DNA from: Oceanimonas baumannii
GTDB lineage: Bacteria; Pseudomonadota; Gammaproteobacteria; Enterobacterales; Aeromonadaceae
Length of the DNA: 64,000 bases
Direction of reading: 5' to 3'
Assembly: GCF_002245495.1 (NCBI RefSeq)
Contig: NZ_NQJF01000006.1
Location: 62,001 to 126,000 of the forward strand
Shown piece after piece: positions 20,388-30,803 of this stretch. The position numbers were made by a program, and so were the translations under genes. How positions within the stretch are numbered: the first letter of the stretch is position 1; each line of letters begins with the position of its first letter. The notes beneath the pieces are model-generated. The model did no database searches. It was not told the DNA's origin and was given only the letters and a program-made list of their open reading frames with translations.

Positions 20388-21304
20388 TGGAACAATTCGG
20401 CAAGGTAGCAGTGCTGTTTGGCGGACGCTCCGCTGAGCGGGAAGTTTCATTACGTTCCGGTGCTGCCGTACTGGCCGGCTTACAGCGGGCCGGGGTGAAT
20501 GCACACGGTATCGATACCAAAGATTATCCGCTTGCGCAGCTGAAAGATGAAGGCTTTGAGCGGGCTTTTATTGTGGTGCATGGCCGGGGCGGTGAAGACG
20601 GCACTCTGCAGGGAGCGCTGGAGCACCTTGGTTTGCCCTACACCGGTTCCCGGGTGCTGGGGGCGGCGCTGGCCATGGACAAGATCCGTACCAAACAGGT
20701 GTGGCGGACCATGGGCTTGCCCACAGCCGATTTTGAAATAGTGCGCCGCCAGGAATATCAGCCTGCAGCGGCTGAAACGTTGATGGCTCGGTTTGCCGGC
20801 CCGGTATTCGTTAAGCCCTCGCATGAAGGCTCCAGTATCGGCATGGCCCGGGCAGAGACCTCCGGAGAGCTCGCTGCCGCTATTGAGGCTGCCTTTGAGT
20901 TTGACGATGAGGTGTTGCTGGAGCGCTTTATCGATGGTGATGAATATACCGTCAGTATTCTCGGTGAGCGTGCGCTGCCGGCTATTCGTTTGCGTACTCC
21001 GCACACCTTTTATGATTACTCGGCCAAGTATCAGTCGGGTGATACCGAGTATCTGTGTCCCTGTGGCCTGAGCGAGCAGGAAGAACAGGCCCTGGGCGAG
21101 CTGTGCCTGCGTGCCTTTAACGCCGTGGCTGCCAGCGGTTGGGGACGAGTGGATCTGATGCGAGATCGGGATGGTCAGTGGTGGCTGCTGGAAGTCAACA
21201 CGGTACCGGGCATGACCGAAACCAGTCTGGTACCCAAGGCTGCACGGGTTGCCGGCCTCGATTTTGAACAGCTGGTGGTGCGCGTGCTGGAGATGGCGAA
21301 CTGA
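20387..21304 (+). CDS. ddlB: D-alanine--D-alanine ligase, DdlB type
   Basis: ATP-grasp enzyme that supplies D-Ala-D-Ala to MurF. The 305 residues have GKVAVLFGGRSAEREVSLRSG at the N-terminus, HGRGGEDGTLQGALE, the ATP-grasp loop VKPSHEGSSIGM, and the metal-binding end GRVDLMRDRDGQWWLLEVNT-PGMT. The dcw position, between murC and ftsQ, identifies it as the DdlB form. The Shine-Dalgarno AAGGGGAG lies inside the end of murC. Confidence 0.96.
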   Translation: MEQFGKVAVLFGGRSAEREVSLRSGAAVLAGLQRAGVNAHGIDTKDYPLAQLKDEGFERAFIVVHGRGGEDGTLQGALEHLGLPYTGSRVLGAALAMDKIRTKQVWRTMGLPTADFEIVRRQEYQPAAAETLMARFAGPVFVKPSHEGSSIGMARAETSGELAAAIEAAFEFDDEVLLERFIDGDEYTVSILGERALPAIRLRTPHTFYDYSAKYQSGDTEYLCPCGLSEQEEQALGELCLRAFNAVAASGWGRVDLMRDRDGQWWLLEVNTVPGMTETSLVPKAARVAGLDFEQLVVRVLEMAN

Positions 21305-21305
21305 C

Positions 21306-22076
21306 ATGAGCGAAGCCGCCGTTACCCGCACCCGGCTGGGCTTCTTGTCTGGCCTGCTGTTTTTCCTGCTGGTGCTGGGTGTGCTGCTGTGGGGGCTGTG
21401 GCAGGCGATGGTCTGGGCCACCGCCTCCAATCAGGTGCCGGTCAACAGCCTGATCGTGCAGGGTGAGCATCGTTATGTTAGCCGGGAAGAAATCCGGGAG
21501 TCGGTGCTGTCACTGCCTGAGGTGGGTAACTTCTTTACCCTGGAAGTGGACAGGGTGCAGCAGCAGTTGCAGGCACTGCCCTGGGTGTATCAAGCCTCGG
21601 TGCGTAAACAATGGCCCGACACCCTGCGGGTATATATCGTCGAGCAGCCGGCAGCAGCATTTTGGAATGAAGGGGCGCTGGTTAATACCCATGGTGAGGT
21701 GTTTGAAGCCGACAGAAAACAACTGACGCTGGTGCATTTATCCGGCCCGAAAGGCGAGGCCCATAAAGTGCTGGAAGAATACCGGCGCTGGCAGCCTCTG
21801 CTGGCAGCCCGCGGGTATGACATTAACCGGCTGCACCTGACACCACGATTTTCCTGGGAGCTGACCCTGAATGACGGTGTCAGGCTGATACTGGGACGGG
21901 ATGATCTTGAAGCCCGTCTGAAACGATTTATGAATGTCTATCCGGGCATCATGGGACGCGGGCAGGTGGCTTACCTTGACCTGCGTTACGATACCGGACT
22001 GGCAGTGGGATGGAAGCAGGACGAAGAGACAGAGAATGACCAAAAGCGCGGAACGAAATCTGATCGTCGGGCTTGA
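21306..22076 (+). CDS. ftsQ: Cell division protein FtsQ
   Basis: Bitopic divisome protein that recruits FtsL and FtsB. The 256 residues have a short cytoplasmic tail, one membrane helix (FLSGLLFFLLVLGVLLWGLW), a POTRA domain (VPVNSLIVQGEHRYVSREEI onward, roughly 50-120) and the beta domain with WPDTLRVYIVEQPAAAFWN. The C-terminal ends basic and hydrophilic. The ATG at 21306 follows the ddl stop directly and matches the family start. It overlaps ftsA by 41 bases. Confidence 0.94.
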   Translation: MSEAAVTRTRLGFLSGLLFFLLVLGVLLWGLWQAMVWATASNQVPVNSLIVQGEHRYVSREEIRESVLSLPEVGNFFTLEVDRVQQQLQALPWVYQASVRKQWPDTLRVYIVEQPAAAFWNEGALVNTHGEVFEADRKQLTLVHLSGPKGEAHKVLEEYRRWQPLLAARGYDINRLHLTPRFSWELTLNDGVRLILGRDDLEARLKRFMNVYPGIMGRGQVAYLDLRYDTGLAVGWKQDEETENDQKRGTKSDRRA

Positions 22077-23292
22077 TATCGGCACGGCCAAGGTCACTGC
22101 CCTGGTGGGCGAAGTGCTGCCGGACGGTGATCTGAACATCATCGGTCTGGGCAGCCATGCCGCAAAAGGCATGGACAAGGGCGGTGTAAACGATCTTGAG
22201 TCGGTGGTTAAATCCCTCAAACGAGCGGTGGATGAGGCGGAGATGATGGCTGACTGCCAGATCACCTCTGTATATCTGGGGTTATCTGGCAAACATATCG
22301 AGTGCCGTAATGAAACCGGCATGGTGCCGGTATCTGAAGAGGAAGTCACCCAGGAGGACATGGACAATGTGATCCACACCGCCAAGTCGGTACGCTTGTC
22401 TGATGAACACCGGGTGCTGCATGTTATTCCTCAGGAATACTCCATCGACTTTCAGGAAGGGATTAAGAACCCCATCGGTCTGTCGGGCGTGCGCATGCAT
22501 GCCAAGGTGCACCTGATTACCTGTCATAACGACATGGCGCGCAACATTGAAAAGTGTGTGGAGCGTCTGGGACTGCGGGTAGACCAGCTTATTTTCAGCG
22601 CTCTGGCATCCAGCTATGCGGTGCTGACTGAAGACGAAAAGGAGCTGGGTGTATGCGTAGTGGACATCGGTGGCGGCACCATGGATATGGCGGTGTTTAC
22701 CGGTGGGGCCCTGCGCCATACCAAGGTGATTCCTTATGCCGGCAGCACGGTGACCAGTGATATTGCCTATGCCTTTGGCACGCCGCCGCTGGATGCGGAA
22801 GCCATCAAGGTGCGCCATGGTTGTGCCTTCAGCCGGCTGGTGAGCAAGGAAGACAATATCGAAGTCCCGAGTGTGGGAGGCCGTCCGGCCCGCAGTCTGC
22901 AACGCCAGACCCTGGCGGAAGTGATCGAGCCCCGTTACAGCGAGCTGCTCGGCATGATCAACCAGGAACTGGCCCGGGTACAGGGTGAACTGAAAAAGGC
23001 CGGGGTCAAGCATCAGCTGGCTGCCGGCCTGGTACTGACCGGCGGGGCCGCCCAGATTGAAGGCCTGGTGGAATGCGCTGAACAGATCTTCCAGTGCCAG
23101 GTACGTATCGGCCAGCCTGGCAGCATCAAGGGGCTATCAGATTATGTTGAGACACCGGTGTACTCCACTGCCGTGGGCTTATTGCAATACGGTAAGGAGC
23201 ACCAGTCGATGCCTCAGCAGGAATACAACAGCAAATCCAGTGTAACCGGCCTGTTCAAGCGGGTTGGCAACTGGTTGCGCGGTGAATTTTAA
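22036..23292 (+). CDS. ftsA: Cell division protein FtsA
   Basis: Actin-like ATPase that tethers FtsZ to the membrane. The 418 residues include VGLDIGTAKVTALVGE (phosphate 1), CVVDIGGGTMDMAVFTGG (phosphate 2), LTGGAAQIEGL (adenosine) and the C-terminal amphipathic [17 protein letters not shown] sequence after GLFKRVGNWLRGEF. The ATG at 22036 begins MTKSAERNLIV like homologues. The frame is open for 34 codons upstream inside ftsQ without similarity. Confidence 0.96.
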   Translation: MTKSAERNLIVGLDIGTAKVTALVGEVLPDGDLNIIGLGSHAAKGMDKGGVNDLESVVKSLKRAVDEAEMMADCQITSVYLGLSGKHIECRNETGMVPVSEEEVTQEDMDNVIHTAKSVRLSDEHRVLHVIPQEYSIDFQEGIKNPIGLSGVRMHAKVHLITCHNDMARNIEKCVERLGLRVDQLIFSALASSYAVLTEDEKELGVCVVDIGGGTMDMAVFTGGALRHTKVIPYAGSTVTSDIAYAFGTPPLDAEAIKVRHGCAFSRLVSKEDNIEVPSVGGRPARSLQRQTLAEVIEPRYSELLGMINQELARVQGELKKAGVKHQLAAGLVLTGGAAQIEGLVECAEQIFQCQVRIGQPGSIKGLSDYVETPVYSTAVGLLQYGKEHQSMPQQEYNSKSSVTGLFKRVGNWLRGEF

Positions 23293-23337
23293 TCCCGGTG
23301 GGAAACCGGGAATCAAAGCGGAGAGAGGGGTAATCCT

Positions 23338-24474
23338 ATGTTTGAACTGATGAATGATCACGAGCAGGAAGCCGTCATTAAAGTGGTTGGTGTGGGTGGC
23401 GGCGGCGGTAATGCCGTTGAACACATGGTGCGGGAAAACCTCGAAGGGGTAGAATTTCTGGCCATTAACACCGACGCGCAGGCGTTGCGTAACGCCAGTG
23501 CTCACCACACCCTGCAAGTCGGCAGCGCCATTACGAAAGGCCTGGGCGCGGGCGCCAATCCGGAAGTAGGGCGTGATGCCGCTCTGGAAGACAAAGATGC
23601 TATTCGCGATTTGCTCGATGGTGCCGATATGGTGTTCATTGCCGCCGGTATGGGTGGCGGCACCGGCACCGGTGCCGCACCGGTGGTGGCCGAGGTGGCC
23701 AAGGAGCTGGGGATTCTGACCGTGGCGGTGGTCACCAAGCCGTTTGCCTTTGAAGGCAAAAAGCGTATGAGCTACGCCCAGCAGGGTATCAACGAGCTGG
23801 CCAAGCATGTTGACTCACTGATCACCATCCCCAATGACAAGCTGCTCAAGGTACTGGGCCGGGGTATTTCCCTGCTGGACGCCTTCAAGGCAGCTAACAA
23901 CGTATTGCTGGGTGCGGTGCAGGGTATTGCCGAGCTGATTACCCGTCCGGGCCTGATTAACGTCGACTTTGCCGACGTGCGCACCGTGATGCGGGAAATG
24001 GGCACCGCCATGATGGGAACCGGCCATGCCACCGGTGAAGACCGGGCCGAGGAAGCTGCCGAGAAGGCCATCTCAAGCCCGCTGCTGGAAGATGTGGATC
24101 TGGCCGGTGCCAGGGGCATTCTGGTGAATATCACCGCCGGTCTCGACATGAGTATCGAAGAGTTTGAAACCGTGGGTAACGCCGTCAAGGCCTTTGCCTC
24201 TGAAAACGCGACCGTGGTAGTGGGTACGGTACTGGATCCGGAAATCACTGACGAACTGCGCGTGACCGTGGTTGCTACCGGCATCGGTGCCGAGCGCAAG
24301 CCCGATATCACCCTGGTGAAGTCAGGCAGCAACCGTGATGATAACGGTATGCGTCGTGCCGACGCTCCGGAAGACCAGGGTGGCAAAGTGGCCGTGGGAG
24401 GTGACACCGCGCAGGCAAAAACCGATCTGGACTACCTGGATATTCCGGCCTTCCTGCGTAAGCAGGCTGACTAA
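23338..24474 (+). CDS. ftsZ: Cell division GTPase FtsZ
   Basis: Tubulin-like GTPase that forms the Z ring. The 378 residues show [18 protein letters not shown], the tubulin signature GGGTGTG (106-112), the T7 catalytic loop [11 protein letters not shown], and the conserved C-terminal peptide [13 protein letters not shown] that binds FtsA and ZipA. A purine-rich Shine-Dalgarno (GGAGAGAGGGG) precedes the ATG. It follows ftsA after a 45-base gap. Confidence 0.98.
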   Translation: MFELMNDHEQEAVIKVVGVGGGGGNAVEHMVRENLEGVEFLAINTDAQALRNASAHHTLQVGSAITKGLGAGANPEVGRDAALEDKDAIRDLLDGADMVFIAAGMGGGTGTGAAPVVAEVAKELGILTVAVVTKPFAFEGKKRMSYAQQGINELAKHVDSLITIPNDKLLKVLGRGISLLDAFKAANNVLLGAVQGIAELITRPGLINVDFADVRTVMREMGTAMMGTGHATGEDRAEEAAEKAISSPLLEDVDLAGARGILVNITAGLDMSIEEFETVGNAVKAFASENATVVVGTVLDPEITDELRVTVVATGIGAERKPDITLVKSGSNRDDNGMRRADAPEDQGGKVAVGGDTAQAKTDLDYLDIPAFLRKQAD

Positions 24475-24571
24475 AAATTACGCTGAATTAGCGTGAACGG
24501 GTAAAGGTGTGTTAGAGTATTTGACCATTTAATATGGTTCGAACCGGGCTATCTGACTGACGGACAATCCT

Positions 24572-25495
24572 ATGATTAGACAACGAACTCTGAAAAATAC
24601 CGTGCAGGCTACCGGAATCGGCCTGCATTCCGGTCACAAGGTGCAGCTGCGCTTTGTTCCCGCACCGGCCAACACAGGTATCGTGTTTCGTCGTACCGAT
24701 CTGGATCCGCAGGTCGAGATCCGGGCCGATGCCGCTCTGGTGAAAGACACCATGCTATGCACCGCTCTGGTCAATGACGAGGGCGTGCGGGTCTCCACTA
24801 TTGAGCACTTGTCTGCGGCATTAGCAGGACTGGGCATCGATAACCTTTATATTGAGGTGGATGCACCCGAAGTGCCGGTAATGGATGGCAGTTCTCATCC
24901 CTTTATCTATCTGCTGCAGTCCGGCGGTATTCGTGAACTGAACGCGCTCAAGCGTTTTATTCGCATGAAAAAGCCGGTACGGGTGGAAGATGGTGACAAG
25001 TGGGCCGAGCTGCGTCCTGCCAGCAAGGGCTTTCGCATGGATCTGACCATCGACTTCAAACATCCGGTGTTTGAAGGTCGCAGCCAGCATCTGACACTGG
25101 ATTTTTCCGGAGCGTCATTTGTGAAAGAACTGAGCCGGGCCAGAACATTCGGCTTTATGCGCGACATCGAATACCTGCATTCCCAGAATCTGGCGCTGGG
25201 CGGAAGCCTGGAAAATGCCGTGGTGCTGGATGATTACAAGGTTCTCAATGAAGATGGCCTGCGTTACCCCGATGAGTTCGTTAAACACAAAATGCTGGAT
25301 GCCATCGGCGACCTGTATATGTGCAATCACAGCATTCTGGGTGAGTTCCGCGCCTATAAAACCGGCCATGCTCTGAATAATACCCTGTTGCGGGCCATGC
25401 TGGCGCAAACCGATGCCTGGGAAATGGTCACCTTTGGTGATGCTGGGGCTGAGTCGCCCATTCGTTACTACGACACCGCTTTTCAGCCCGCCTGA
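24572..25495 (+). CDS. lpxC: UDP-3-O-acyl-GlcNAc deacetylase LpxC
   Basis: Zinc enzyme that catalyses the committed step of lipid A synthesis. The 307 residues start [21 protein letters not shown]. Metal ligands are in [17 protein letters not shown] (H79 region) and [12 protein letters not shown] (His and Asp), with the catalytic H in [11 protein letters not shown]. The 97-base gap after ftsZ contains a short imperfect inverted repeat (ACCAT...ATGGT) but no clear terminator, so read-through from ftsZ is possible. Confidence 0.97.
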   Translation: MIRQRTLKNTVQATGIGLHSGHKVQLRFVPAPANTGIVFRRTDLDPQVEIRADAALVKDTMLCTALVNDEGVRVSTIEHLSAALAGLGIDNLYIEVDAPEVPVMDGSSHPFIYLLQSGGIRELNALKRFIRMKKPVRVEDGDKWAELRPASKGFRMDLTIDFKHPVFEGRSQHLTLDFSGASFVKELSRARTFGFMRDIEYLHSQNLALGGSLENAVVLDDYKVLNEDGLRYPDEFVKHKMLDAIGDLYMCNHSILGEFRAYKTGHALNNTLLRAMLAQTDAWEMVTFGDAGAESPIRYYDTAFQPA

Positions 25496-25507
25496 CGTTA
25501 CTGATAT

Positions 25508-25541
25508 ACACGCCGGCATCTCTCCGCGCCGGCGTGTTTTC
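25508..25541 (+). terminator. lpxC / dcw operon terminator
   Basis: A perfect 10-bp stem, ACACGCCGGC / GCCGGCGTGT, with a 10-base loop and T-rich tail, 13 bases after lpxC. Confidence 0.85.
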
Positions 25542-25725
25542 TGTTTTTGGGTGTCATATCACCACCGTTTTTATTGCTCGCCCGGCGCACTGTTACCCAG
25601 CACTTGAATAATGCCTTCTTCGCCACCATATCCTGATAACAAGTATTCGGTGACAGCCCCTTTTACCTGATGCTCCAACGGGTTACATTTGCATAATGTG
25701 ATATCCATTAAACCGTTTCGCTATG

Positions 25726-25752
25726 GCCTCGCTGGCACGCGGGGCGTTTTTT
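25726..25752 (+). terminator. Terminator-like hairpin directly upstream of secA
   Basis: GCCTCGC (25726-25732) and GCGGGGC (25739-25745) pair, with one G-T wobble and a six-base loop, followed by G and six T. It ends 21 bases before the secA ATG, which leaves no room for a promoter between hairpin and gene. The 232-base stretch from 25542 to 25773 holds no secM, no DUF721-type gene and no other recognisable gene. A 12-codon reading frame (25723-25761) runs through the hairpin. Confidence 0.55.
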
Positions 25753-25773
25753 CAACATTAAGATTGGCCAAGC

Positions 25774-28503
25774 ATGATTACCAAACTCTTCACTCGAATA
25801 ATTGGCAGCCGTAACGACAGAACGCTTAAACGACTGCGCAAAGTAGTAAATGAAATCAACGCCATGGAGCCGAAGTTTGAAGGCCTGTCGGATGCTGAGC
25901 TGCAGGGCAAAACCGTCGAATTCCGCACTCGTCTGGAGCAGGGCGAAACGCTGGAGCAGATCCTGCCTGAAGCCTTTGCAGTGGTACGTGAAGCGTCCAA
26001 GCGGGTGTTTGCCATGCGTCACTTCGATGTCCAGATGGTTGGCGGTATGGTGCTGAATAATAACCAGATTGCCGAAATGAAAACCGGTGAAGGTAAAACC
26101 CTGACCGGTACGCTGCCGGTATACCTGAACGCCCTTAGTGGCCGGGGTGTGCATGTTGTTACGGTGAACGATTATCTGGCCCGGCGGGATGCCGAAGCCA
26201 ACCGGCCGCTGTTTGAGTTTCTGGGGCTGACCGTGGGTTGTAACCTGCCGGGCATGGGCCATCAGGAAAAACAGGCAGCGTATGCCTGTGATATCACCTA
26301 TGGCACCAACAACGAGTTTGGTTTTGACTATCTGCGCGACAATATGGCGTTCTCCACGGAGCAGCGGGTACAACGTCCTCTGAACTATGCGCTGGTGGAT
26401 GAGGTGGACTCGGTATTAATCGATGAGGCCCGTACGCCGTTGATCATCTCCGGTCCGGCGGAAGACAGCTCCGAATTGTATATTCGCATCAATACCCTGA
26501 TCCCCAAGCTGGTGAAACAGGATCAGGAAGACACCGAAGAGTACACCGGCGATGGCCATTACACGGTGGACGAAAAGAATAAGCAGGCTCTGCTGACCGA
26601 AAACGGTCAGATTTTCGTGGAAGATGAACTGAAACGGATGGGGCTGCTGGAAGAAGAGGACTCTCTGTTTTCTGCTGGCAACATTACCCTGCTGGCGCAT
26701 GTAAACGCCGGCCTGCGTGCCCACACCCTGTTTGAACGTAACGTTGACTACATTGTTCAGAATAACGAAGTGGTGATCGTGGATGAGCACACCGGGCGTA
26801 CCATGCCCGGCCGGCGCTGGTCTGAGGGGCTGCACCAGGCGGTGGAAGCCAAGGAAGGTGTCAAGATTCAGAACGAGAACCAGACGCTGGCTTCCATTAC
26901 CTTCCAGAACTATTTCCGTCTGTATGACAAGCTAGCGGGCATGACCGGTACTGCGGATACTGAAGCATTTGAATTCCAGCATATTTATGGCCTCGATACT
27001 GTCGTTATCCCCACCAATAAGCCGATGATCCGTAAGGATATGGGTGACCTGGTGTACCTGACCGCTGCGGAAAAATATCAGGCTATCGTTGCCGACATCA
27101 AGGACTGCGTAGAGCGGGGGCAGCCGGTGCTGGTGGGTACCGTGTCTATCGAAAACTCCGAACTGATCTCCGGCGTGCTCAACAAGGAGGGTATTCCTCA
27201 TCAGGTTCTGAACGCCAAATTCCACGAAAGAGAAGCCGAAATCATTGCTCAGGCCGGCCGATCCGGCACTGTGACCATTGCGACCAATATGGCCGGTCGA
27301 GGCACTGACATTGTGCTGGGTGGCAGCTGGCAGGCAGAGATTGAAGCGCTGGGCGAGGCGGCGAATCAAGAGCAGATCGCTGCCATTAAAGCCGACTGGC
27401 AGCCGCGTCATGACGCCGTGCTGGCCGCCGGTGGTCTGCATATTATCGGCACCGAGCGTCACGAATCCCGCCGTATCGATAATCAGCTGCGTGGCCGGGC
27501 CGGGCGTCAGGGTGATGCCGGCTCCAGCCGTTTCTATTTGTCGATGGAAGACGCTCTGATGCGTATCTTTGCCTCTGAGCGGGTAACCAGCATGATGAAA
27601 AAGCTGGGTATGCAGGAAGGAGAGGCCATTGAGCACCCCTGGGTGACCCGGGCCATTGAGAATGCCCAGCGTAAGGTGGAAACCCGTAACTTTGATATCC
27701 GTAAAAACCTGCTCGAGTTTGACGATGTCGCCAATGACCAGCGTAAGGTGGTATATGAGCAACGTAATGAACTGCTCGACTCCGGCGATATCAGTGAAAC
27801 CATTGCGGTTATCCGGGAAGATGTGTTGACCGATGTGGTTCATGAGTACATTCCTCCTCAGTCACTGGAAGAAATGTGGGATGTGCCCGGTCTGGAACAG
27901 CGTCTGCAGAGCGACTTTGCTCTGGAATTGCCTGTCGGTGAGTGGCTGAAGCAGGATGACAGACTGCATGACGAGCAGATTCTGGAACGGGTACTGTCCG
28001 AAGCGGCTAAAAGTTACCAGGAAAAAGAAGCGGTAGTAGGAGCAGATGTGCTGCGTCAGTTTGAAACTTCGGTGATGCTGCAAACGCTTGATAACCTGTG
28101 GAAGGAGCACCTGGCGGCCATGGACCACCTGCGCCAGGGAATTCACTTGCGTGGTTATGCTCAGAAAAACCCCAAACAGGAATATAAGCGCGAGTCTTAT
28201 GAGCTGTTTACCCAGATGCTGGAAAATCTCAAGCGTGAAGTGGTGAGTATTCTCAGCAGGGTGCGGGTGCAGTCTCAGGAAGACGTGAACGAGGCCGAAG
28301 CCAGACGGCGGGAAGCCGCCGAGCGGCAGGCGCAGAATTACAGCCATGCTGCGGCAGACAATCCTCTGGCTGAAGAGCAGGTAAATACCGGAGAAAGTGA
28401 AGCTGCGACGTTTGTGCGCGAAGGACAGAAAGTGGGACGTAATGATCCTTGTCCCTGTGGTTCCGGCAAGAAATACAAGCAGTGCCACGGGAAATTAAGC
28501 TGA
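25774..28503 (+). CDS. secA: Preprotein translocase ATPase SecA
   Basis: Motor that drives preproteins through SecYEG. The 909 residues contain Walker [49 protein letters not shown], the helicase motifs [15 protein letters not shown] and [14 protein letters not shown], and the C-terminal zinc finger with C-x-C-x8-C-H ([16 protein letters not shown]) that binds SecB and lipids. It begins [19 protein letters not shown] as in E. coli. Confidence 0.98.
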   Translation: MITKLFTRIIGSRNDRTLKRLRKVVNEINAMEPKFEGLSDAELQGKTVEFRTRLEQGETLEQILPEAFAVVREASKRVFAMRHFDVQMVGGMVLNNNQIAEMKTGEGKTLTGTLPVYLNALSGRGVHVVTVNDYLARRDAEANRPLFEFLGLTVGCNLPGMGHQEKQAAYACDITYGTNNEFGFDYLRDNMAFSTEQRVQRPLNYALVDEVDSVLIDEARTPLIISGPAEDSSELYIRINTLIPKLVKQDQEDTEEYTGDGHYTVDEKNKQALLTENGQIFVEDELKRMGLLEEEDSLFSAGNITLLAHVNAGLRAHTLFERNVDYIVQNNEVVIVDEHTGRTMPGRRWSEGLHQAVEAKEGVKIQNENQTLASITFQNYFRLYDKLAGMTGTADTEAFEFQHIYGLDTVVIPTNKPMIRKDMGDLVYLTAAEKYQAIVADIKDCVERGQPVLVGTVSIENSELISGVLNKEGIPHQVLNAKFHEREAEIIAQAGRSGTVTIATNMAGRGTDIVLGGSWQAEIEALGEAANQEQIAAIKADWQPRHDAVLAAGGLHIIGTERHESRRIDNQLRGRAGRQGDAGSSRFYLSMEDALMRIFASERVTSMMKKLGMQEGEAIEHPWVTRAIENAQRKVETRNFDIRKNLLEFDDVANDQRKVVYEQRNELLDSGDISETIAVIREDVLTDVVHEYIPPQSLEEMWDVPGLEQRLQSDFALELPVGEWLKQDDRLHDEQILERVLSEAAKSYQEKEAVVGADVLRQFETSVMLQTLDNLWKEHLAAMDHLRQGIHLRGYAQKNPKQEYKRESYELFTQMLENLKREVVSILSRVRVQSQEDVNEAEARRREAAERQAQNYSHAAADNPLAEEQVNTGESEAATFVREGQKVGRNDPCPCGSGKKYKQCHGKLS

Positions 28504-28514
28504 GTTTGTGTTAA

Positions 28515-28546
28515 TAAAAAAACCGCCTTAAGGCGGTTTTTTATTT
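28515..28546 (+). terminator. secA terminator
   Basis: The stem AAAACCGCCTT/AAGGCGGTTTT with flanking A- and T-runs, 12 bases after secA. The following 184 bases to 28730 are AT-richer than the surroundings and hold no gene that can be supported. Confidence 0.85.
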
Positions 28547-28730
28547 TATATCCGGAGCAAGGAGTCTCTGTTAAGGTATGTTGCTACTTTGATTTTTATT
28601 TGAGCACGCCACACCAAATTGATCAGGGTGGCTTTGCCCCGGTTCCACTTTGCGGGAGATTGAGCAGTTATTTCCCGCCTCAGGAACAGGGGCAGATAAA
28701 ATAAAACTACGGGATAATAAAGAGGCATTC

Positions 28731-29444
28731 ATGCATCACAGAATCATTCTGCGGCTGGCGCTGTTGCTGCTGCCGTTCTTGCTGTTGGTGGGTGCTGCTT
28801 TGCTATGGTTGTTATTACAGTCTCAGAAAGAGCTGGAGCAGGCTCAGCAAACACGCTTTGAATACTTTGAGAACGTGACTCAGATCCGCATGCTGTCGGG
28901 GCAATTGAGCACCCGGGTTCGCAACTATGTATATACCGGTTCAGAGCGGGATCTTTCTCTTTATTATCACGTTCTTGCCATCACCGAAGGTCACCATTCC
29001 CGGAGTAACGGCAGACGTATTTCCAATGAGCAACTGATCAGAACCATGGTGCTGAACCGGGAAGAGTTCAATTTGCTGGAGCGGGCCCGGCTGGCCACAC
29101 TGACTCTGTCTCGCCTGGAAGAGGAAGCGCTGCGGTTAATGGAAACGGGACACCATATACAGGCTCGGCAAAAGTTATTTAACGCCGACTACGACATCTA
29201 TAGCGATATGGTTTCCGGCTCGGTCAACCAATTTATATCGTTGTTGCTGGAGCGGCTGGATCGGAGTATTGAGCGTGAACAGCAGCGACATCACGATGCA
29301 ATGATGTCTTTGGTGATTATTTTTTTATTACTTATTTTATGTTGCTTGGTGCTGGGCTGGCAGTTATCTCATGGAATAATCAATGGCAAGTCAGCCAATC
29401 AGGCTGTGTGCCTGCCGGAACCGGGTTCATTGTCCAAACCTTAG
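28731..29444 (+). CDS. Orphan membrane sensor domain protein (no output domain)
   Basis: Not assigned to a named gene. The 237 residues have a membrane helix at 6-28 (RLALLLLPFLLLVGAALLWLL) and a periplasmic helical region of about 160 residues. A second helix at about 190-212 (MSLVIIFLLLILCCLVLG) is followed by only 25 more residues. The periplasmic part (NVTQIRMLSGQLSTRVRNYV, YHVLAITEG, LNREEFNLLERARLATL) resembles the helical sensor domain found at the N-terminus of some histidine kinases and chemoreceptors. No HAMP, kinase, GGDEF or methyl-accepting domain follows. The start has a Shine-Dalgarno (AAGAGG). It could be a truncated receptor or a stand-alone sensor. Confidence 0.7.
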   Translation: MHHRIILRLALLLLPFLLLVGAALLWLLLQSQKELEQAQQTRFEYFENVTQIRMLSGQLSTRVRNYVYTGSERDLSLYYHVLAITEGHHSRSNGRRISNEQLIRTMVLNREEFNLLERARLATLTLSRLEEEALRLMETGHHIQARQKLFNADYDIYSDMVSGSVNQFISLLLERLDRSIEREQQRHHDAMMSLVIIFLLLILCCLVLGWQLSHGIINGKSANQAVCLPEPGSLSKP

Positions 29445-29617
29445 AACATCTGATTCTAGCTTAATTATTTTATTTACTGCTGACTAAAAATATCATTGAG
29501 TTTATTTATCTTCCAGCGGGTAAAGGTGGAAAAAGCTAGGGGGCCATGGACATTCTGCTGGTGAGGCATCGCAGTGCCTGACGAGCCCGGCCTCAGAGCA
29601 GGCCTTGGGCGCCGGCC

Positions 29618-29646
29618 TTGTCCCCTCGAAAGGCGGTCAGTATACT
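29618..29646 (+). promoter_or_regulatory. Promoter of plsC-rraB
   Basis: TTGTCC (29618-29623) and TATACT (29641-29646) are 17 bases apart, 29 bases before the plsC start. The rest of the 230-base gap from 29445 shows no gene, only an 11-residue frame at 29546-29581 discussed in the findings. Confidence 0.6.
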
Positions 29647-29674
29647 GCCGTGTCTCAAATCGCGAGGATCGTTC

Positions 29675-30424
29675 ATGTTAAAGCTGCTGCGGATACTGTT
29701 GCTGGGTCTGGCCATGGTCATTGTATTTTTGCTGGGAACCCTGTTGTGCCTGGCCCGCCCCCGTCATCCGAATAATGTGTATCTGCTTGGCCGCCTGTTC
29801 CATCTGGCCTGCCCGCTGGTGGGTCTCAAAGTTAAAATTCGTGGTCGTGAAAATGTAAAGGAGCTGGATTCCGGGATTTTTATCGCTAATCATCAGACCA
29901 ACTGGGATATCATCACCCATCCAGGGGTGCTGTCGCCGCGCACCGTGGCCATCGGCAAAAACAGCCTGTTCTGGATTCCCTTGTTCGGCCAGCTGTTCTG
30001 GCTGAGCGGCAACCTGTTAATTAACCGGGAAAACAGAGCCAAGGCCGCGAATACCATCGGCAAGGTGGTAGAAAAAATCCGGAGCCGGAAAATGTCGATA
30101 TGGATGTTCCCCGAAGGGACCCGCAGCAAGGGAAAAGGGCTGCTGCCGTTCAAAACGGGTGCTTTCCATATTGCGCTGCAGGCGCAGGTGCCGATCGTTC
30201 CTGTTGCCTGCTCCAGCTATTTTGGGCAGGTAGATCTTAACCGCTGGGATAATGGTGAAGTATTAATTGATATTATGCCGCCCATTGATGCCAGCCAGTA
30301 TGAGCCGGCACAGCTGCGGGAGCTGCTGAAAGTCAGCCGCAAGCAGATTGCCGACCGCATTGAACATCTGGACCAGGAGGTCCGGCGTCCTGAACCCCTT
30401 ACTCAATCCGGAGCAGCATCATGA
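29675..30424 (+). CDS. plsC: 1-acyl-sn-glycerol-3-phosphate acyltransferase
   Basis: Inner-membrane acyltransferase that makes phosphatidic acid. The 249 residues have an N-terminal membrane helix ([20 protein letters not shown]), the H-x4-D catalytic box NHQTNWD (H73, D78), [11 protein letters not shown] for glycerol phosphate binding, FPEGTRS (145-151) and [11 protein letters not shown]. The ATG at 29675 is preferred to an upstream one because it sits at the membrane helix and follows the promoter. rraB overlaps its stop (ATGA), so the two are co-transcribed. Confidence 0.92.
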   Translation: MLKLLRILLLGLAMVIVFLLGTLLCLARPRHPNNVYLLGRLFHLACPLVGLKVKIRGRENVKELDSGIFIANHQTNWDIITHPGVLSPRTVAIGKNSLFWIPLFGQLFWLSGNLLINRENRAKAANTIGKVVEKIRSRKMSIWMFPEGTRSKGKGLLPFKTGAFHIALQAQVPIVPVACSSYFGQVDLNRWDNGEVLIDIMPPIDASQYEPAQLRELLKVSRKQIADRIEHLDQEVRRPEPLTQSGAAS

Positions 30425-30774
30425 GTCAGAATACCGACTGGCGGGCAGAAACCCGTGACATTATCGAATCCCTGCTGAACGATGGCAGTAACCCTGATGC
30501 GGAGTACACCATTGAGCATCACTTTTCAGGTCAGGACTTTGACCGGCTGGAAAAAGCGGCAGTTGACTGTTTCAAGGCCGGTTATGAGGTGACCGATGCC
30601 GAGGAGCTGACCCTTGAGCGGGGGCAGACCCTGCTTTGTTTTGATGCCATCGCCGACAGCGCGCTCGATGAGGAGCAGATTATGCAGCAAGTCGCCGAAC
30701 TGCTGCCCATTGCCGAAAAATATGGCATTGACTATGACGGCTGGGGAACCTACTTCGAAGAAGACAGCGAGTAA
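30421..30774 (+). CDS. rraB: Regulator of ribonuclease E activity B
   Basis: Protein inhibitor of RNase E. The 117 residues match the RraB core: [52 protein letters not shown] and [13 protein letters not shown]. It ends soon after this, lacking the long acidic tail of the E. coli protein (138 residues). Translationally coupled to plsC. Confidence 0.93.
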   Translation: MSQNTDWRAETRDIIESLLNDGSNPDAEYTIEHHFSGQDFDRLEKAAVDCFKAGYEVTDAEELTLERGQTLLCFDAIADSALDEEQIMQQVAELLPIAEKYGIDYDGWGTYFEEDSE

Positions 30775-30803
30775 GCCTGCGCGGCATTCGGGGCGAGGCT
30801 AAA

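Noticed and set aside
23502..24407. Minus-strand open frames opposite ftsZ
   Set aside because: They are shadows of the ftsZ codon pattern and have no family resemblance.
25542..25773. A SecM-type arrest gene before secA
   Set aside because: No frame here has a signal peptide or a recognised arrest motif. The small frames are mentioned only as part of the hairpin finding.
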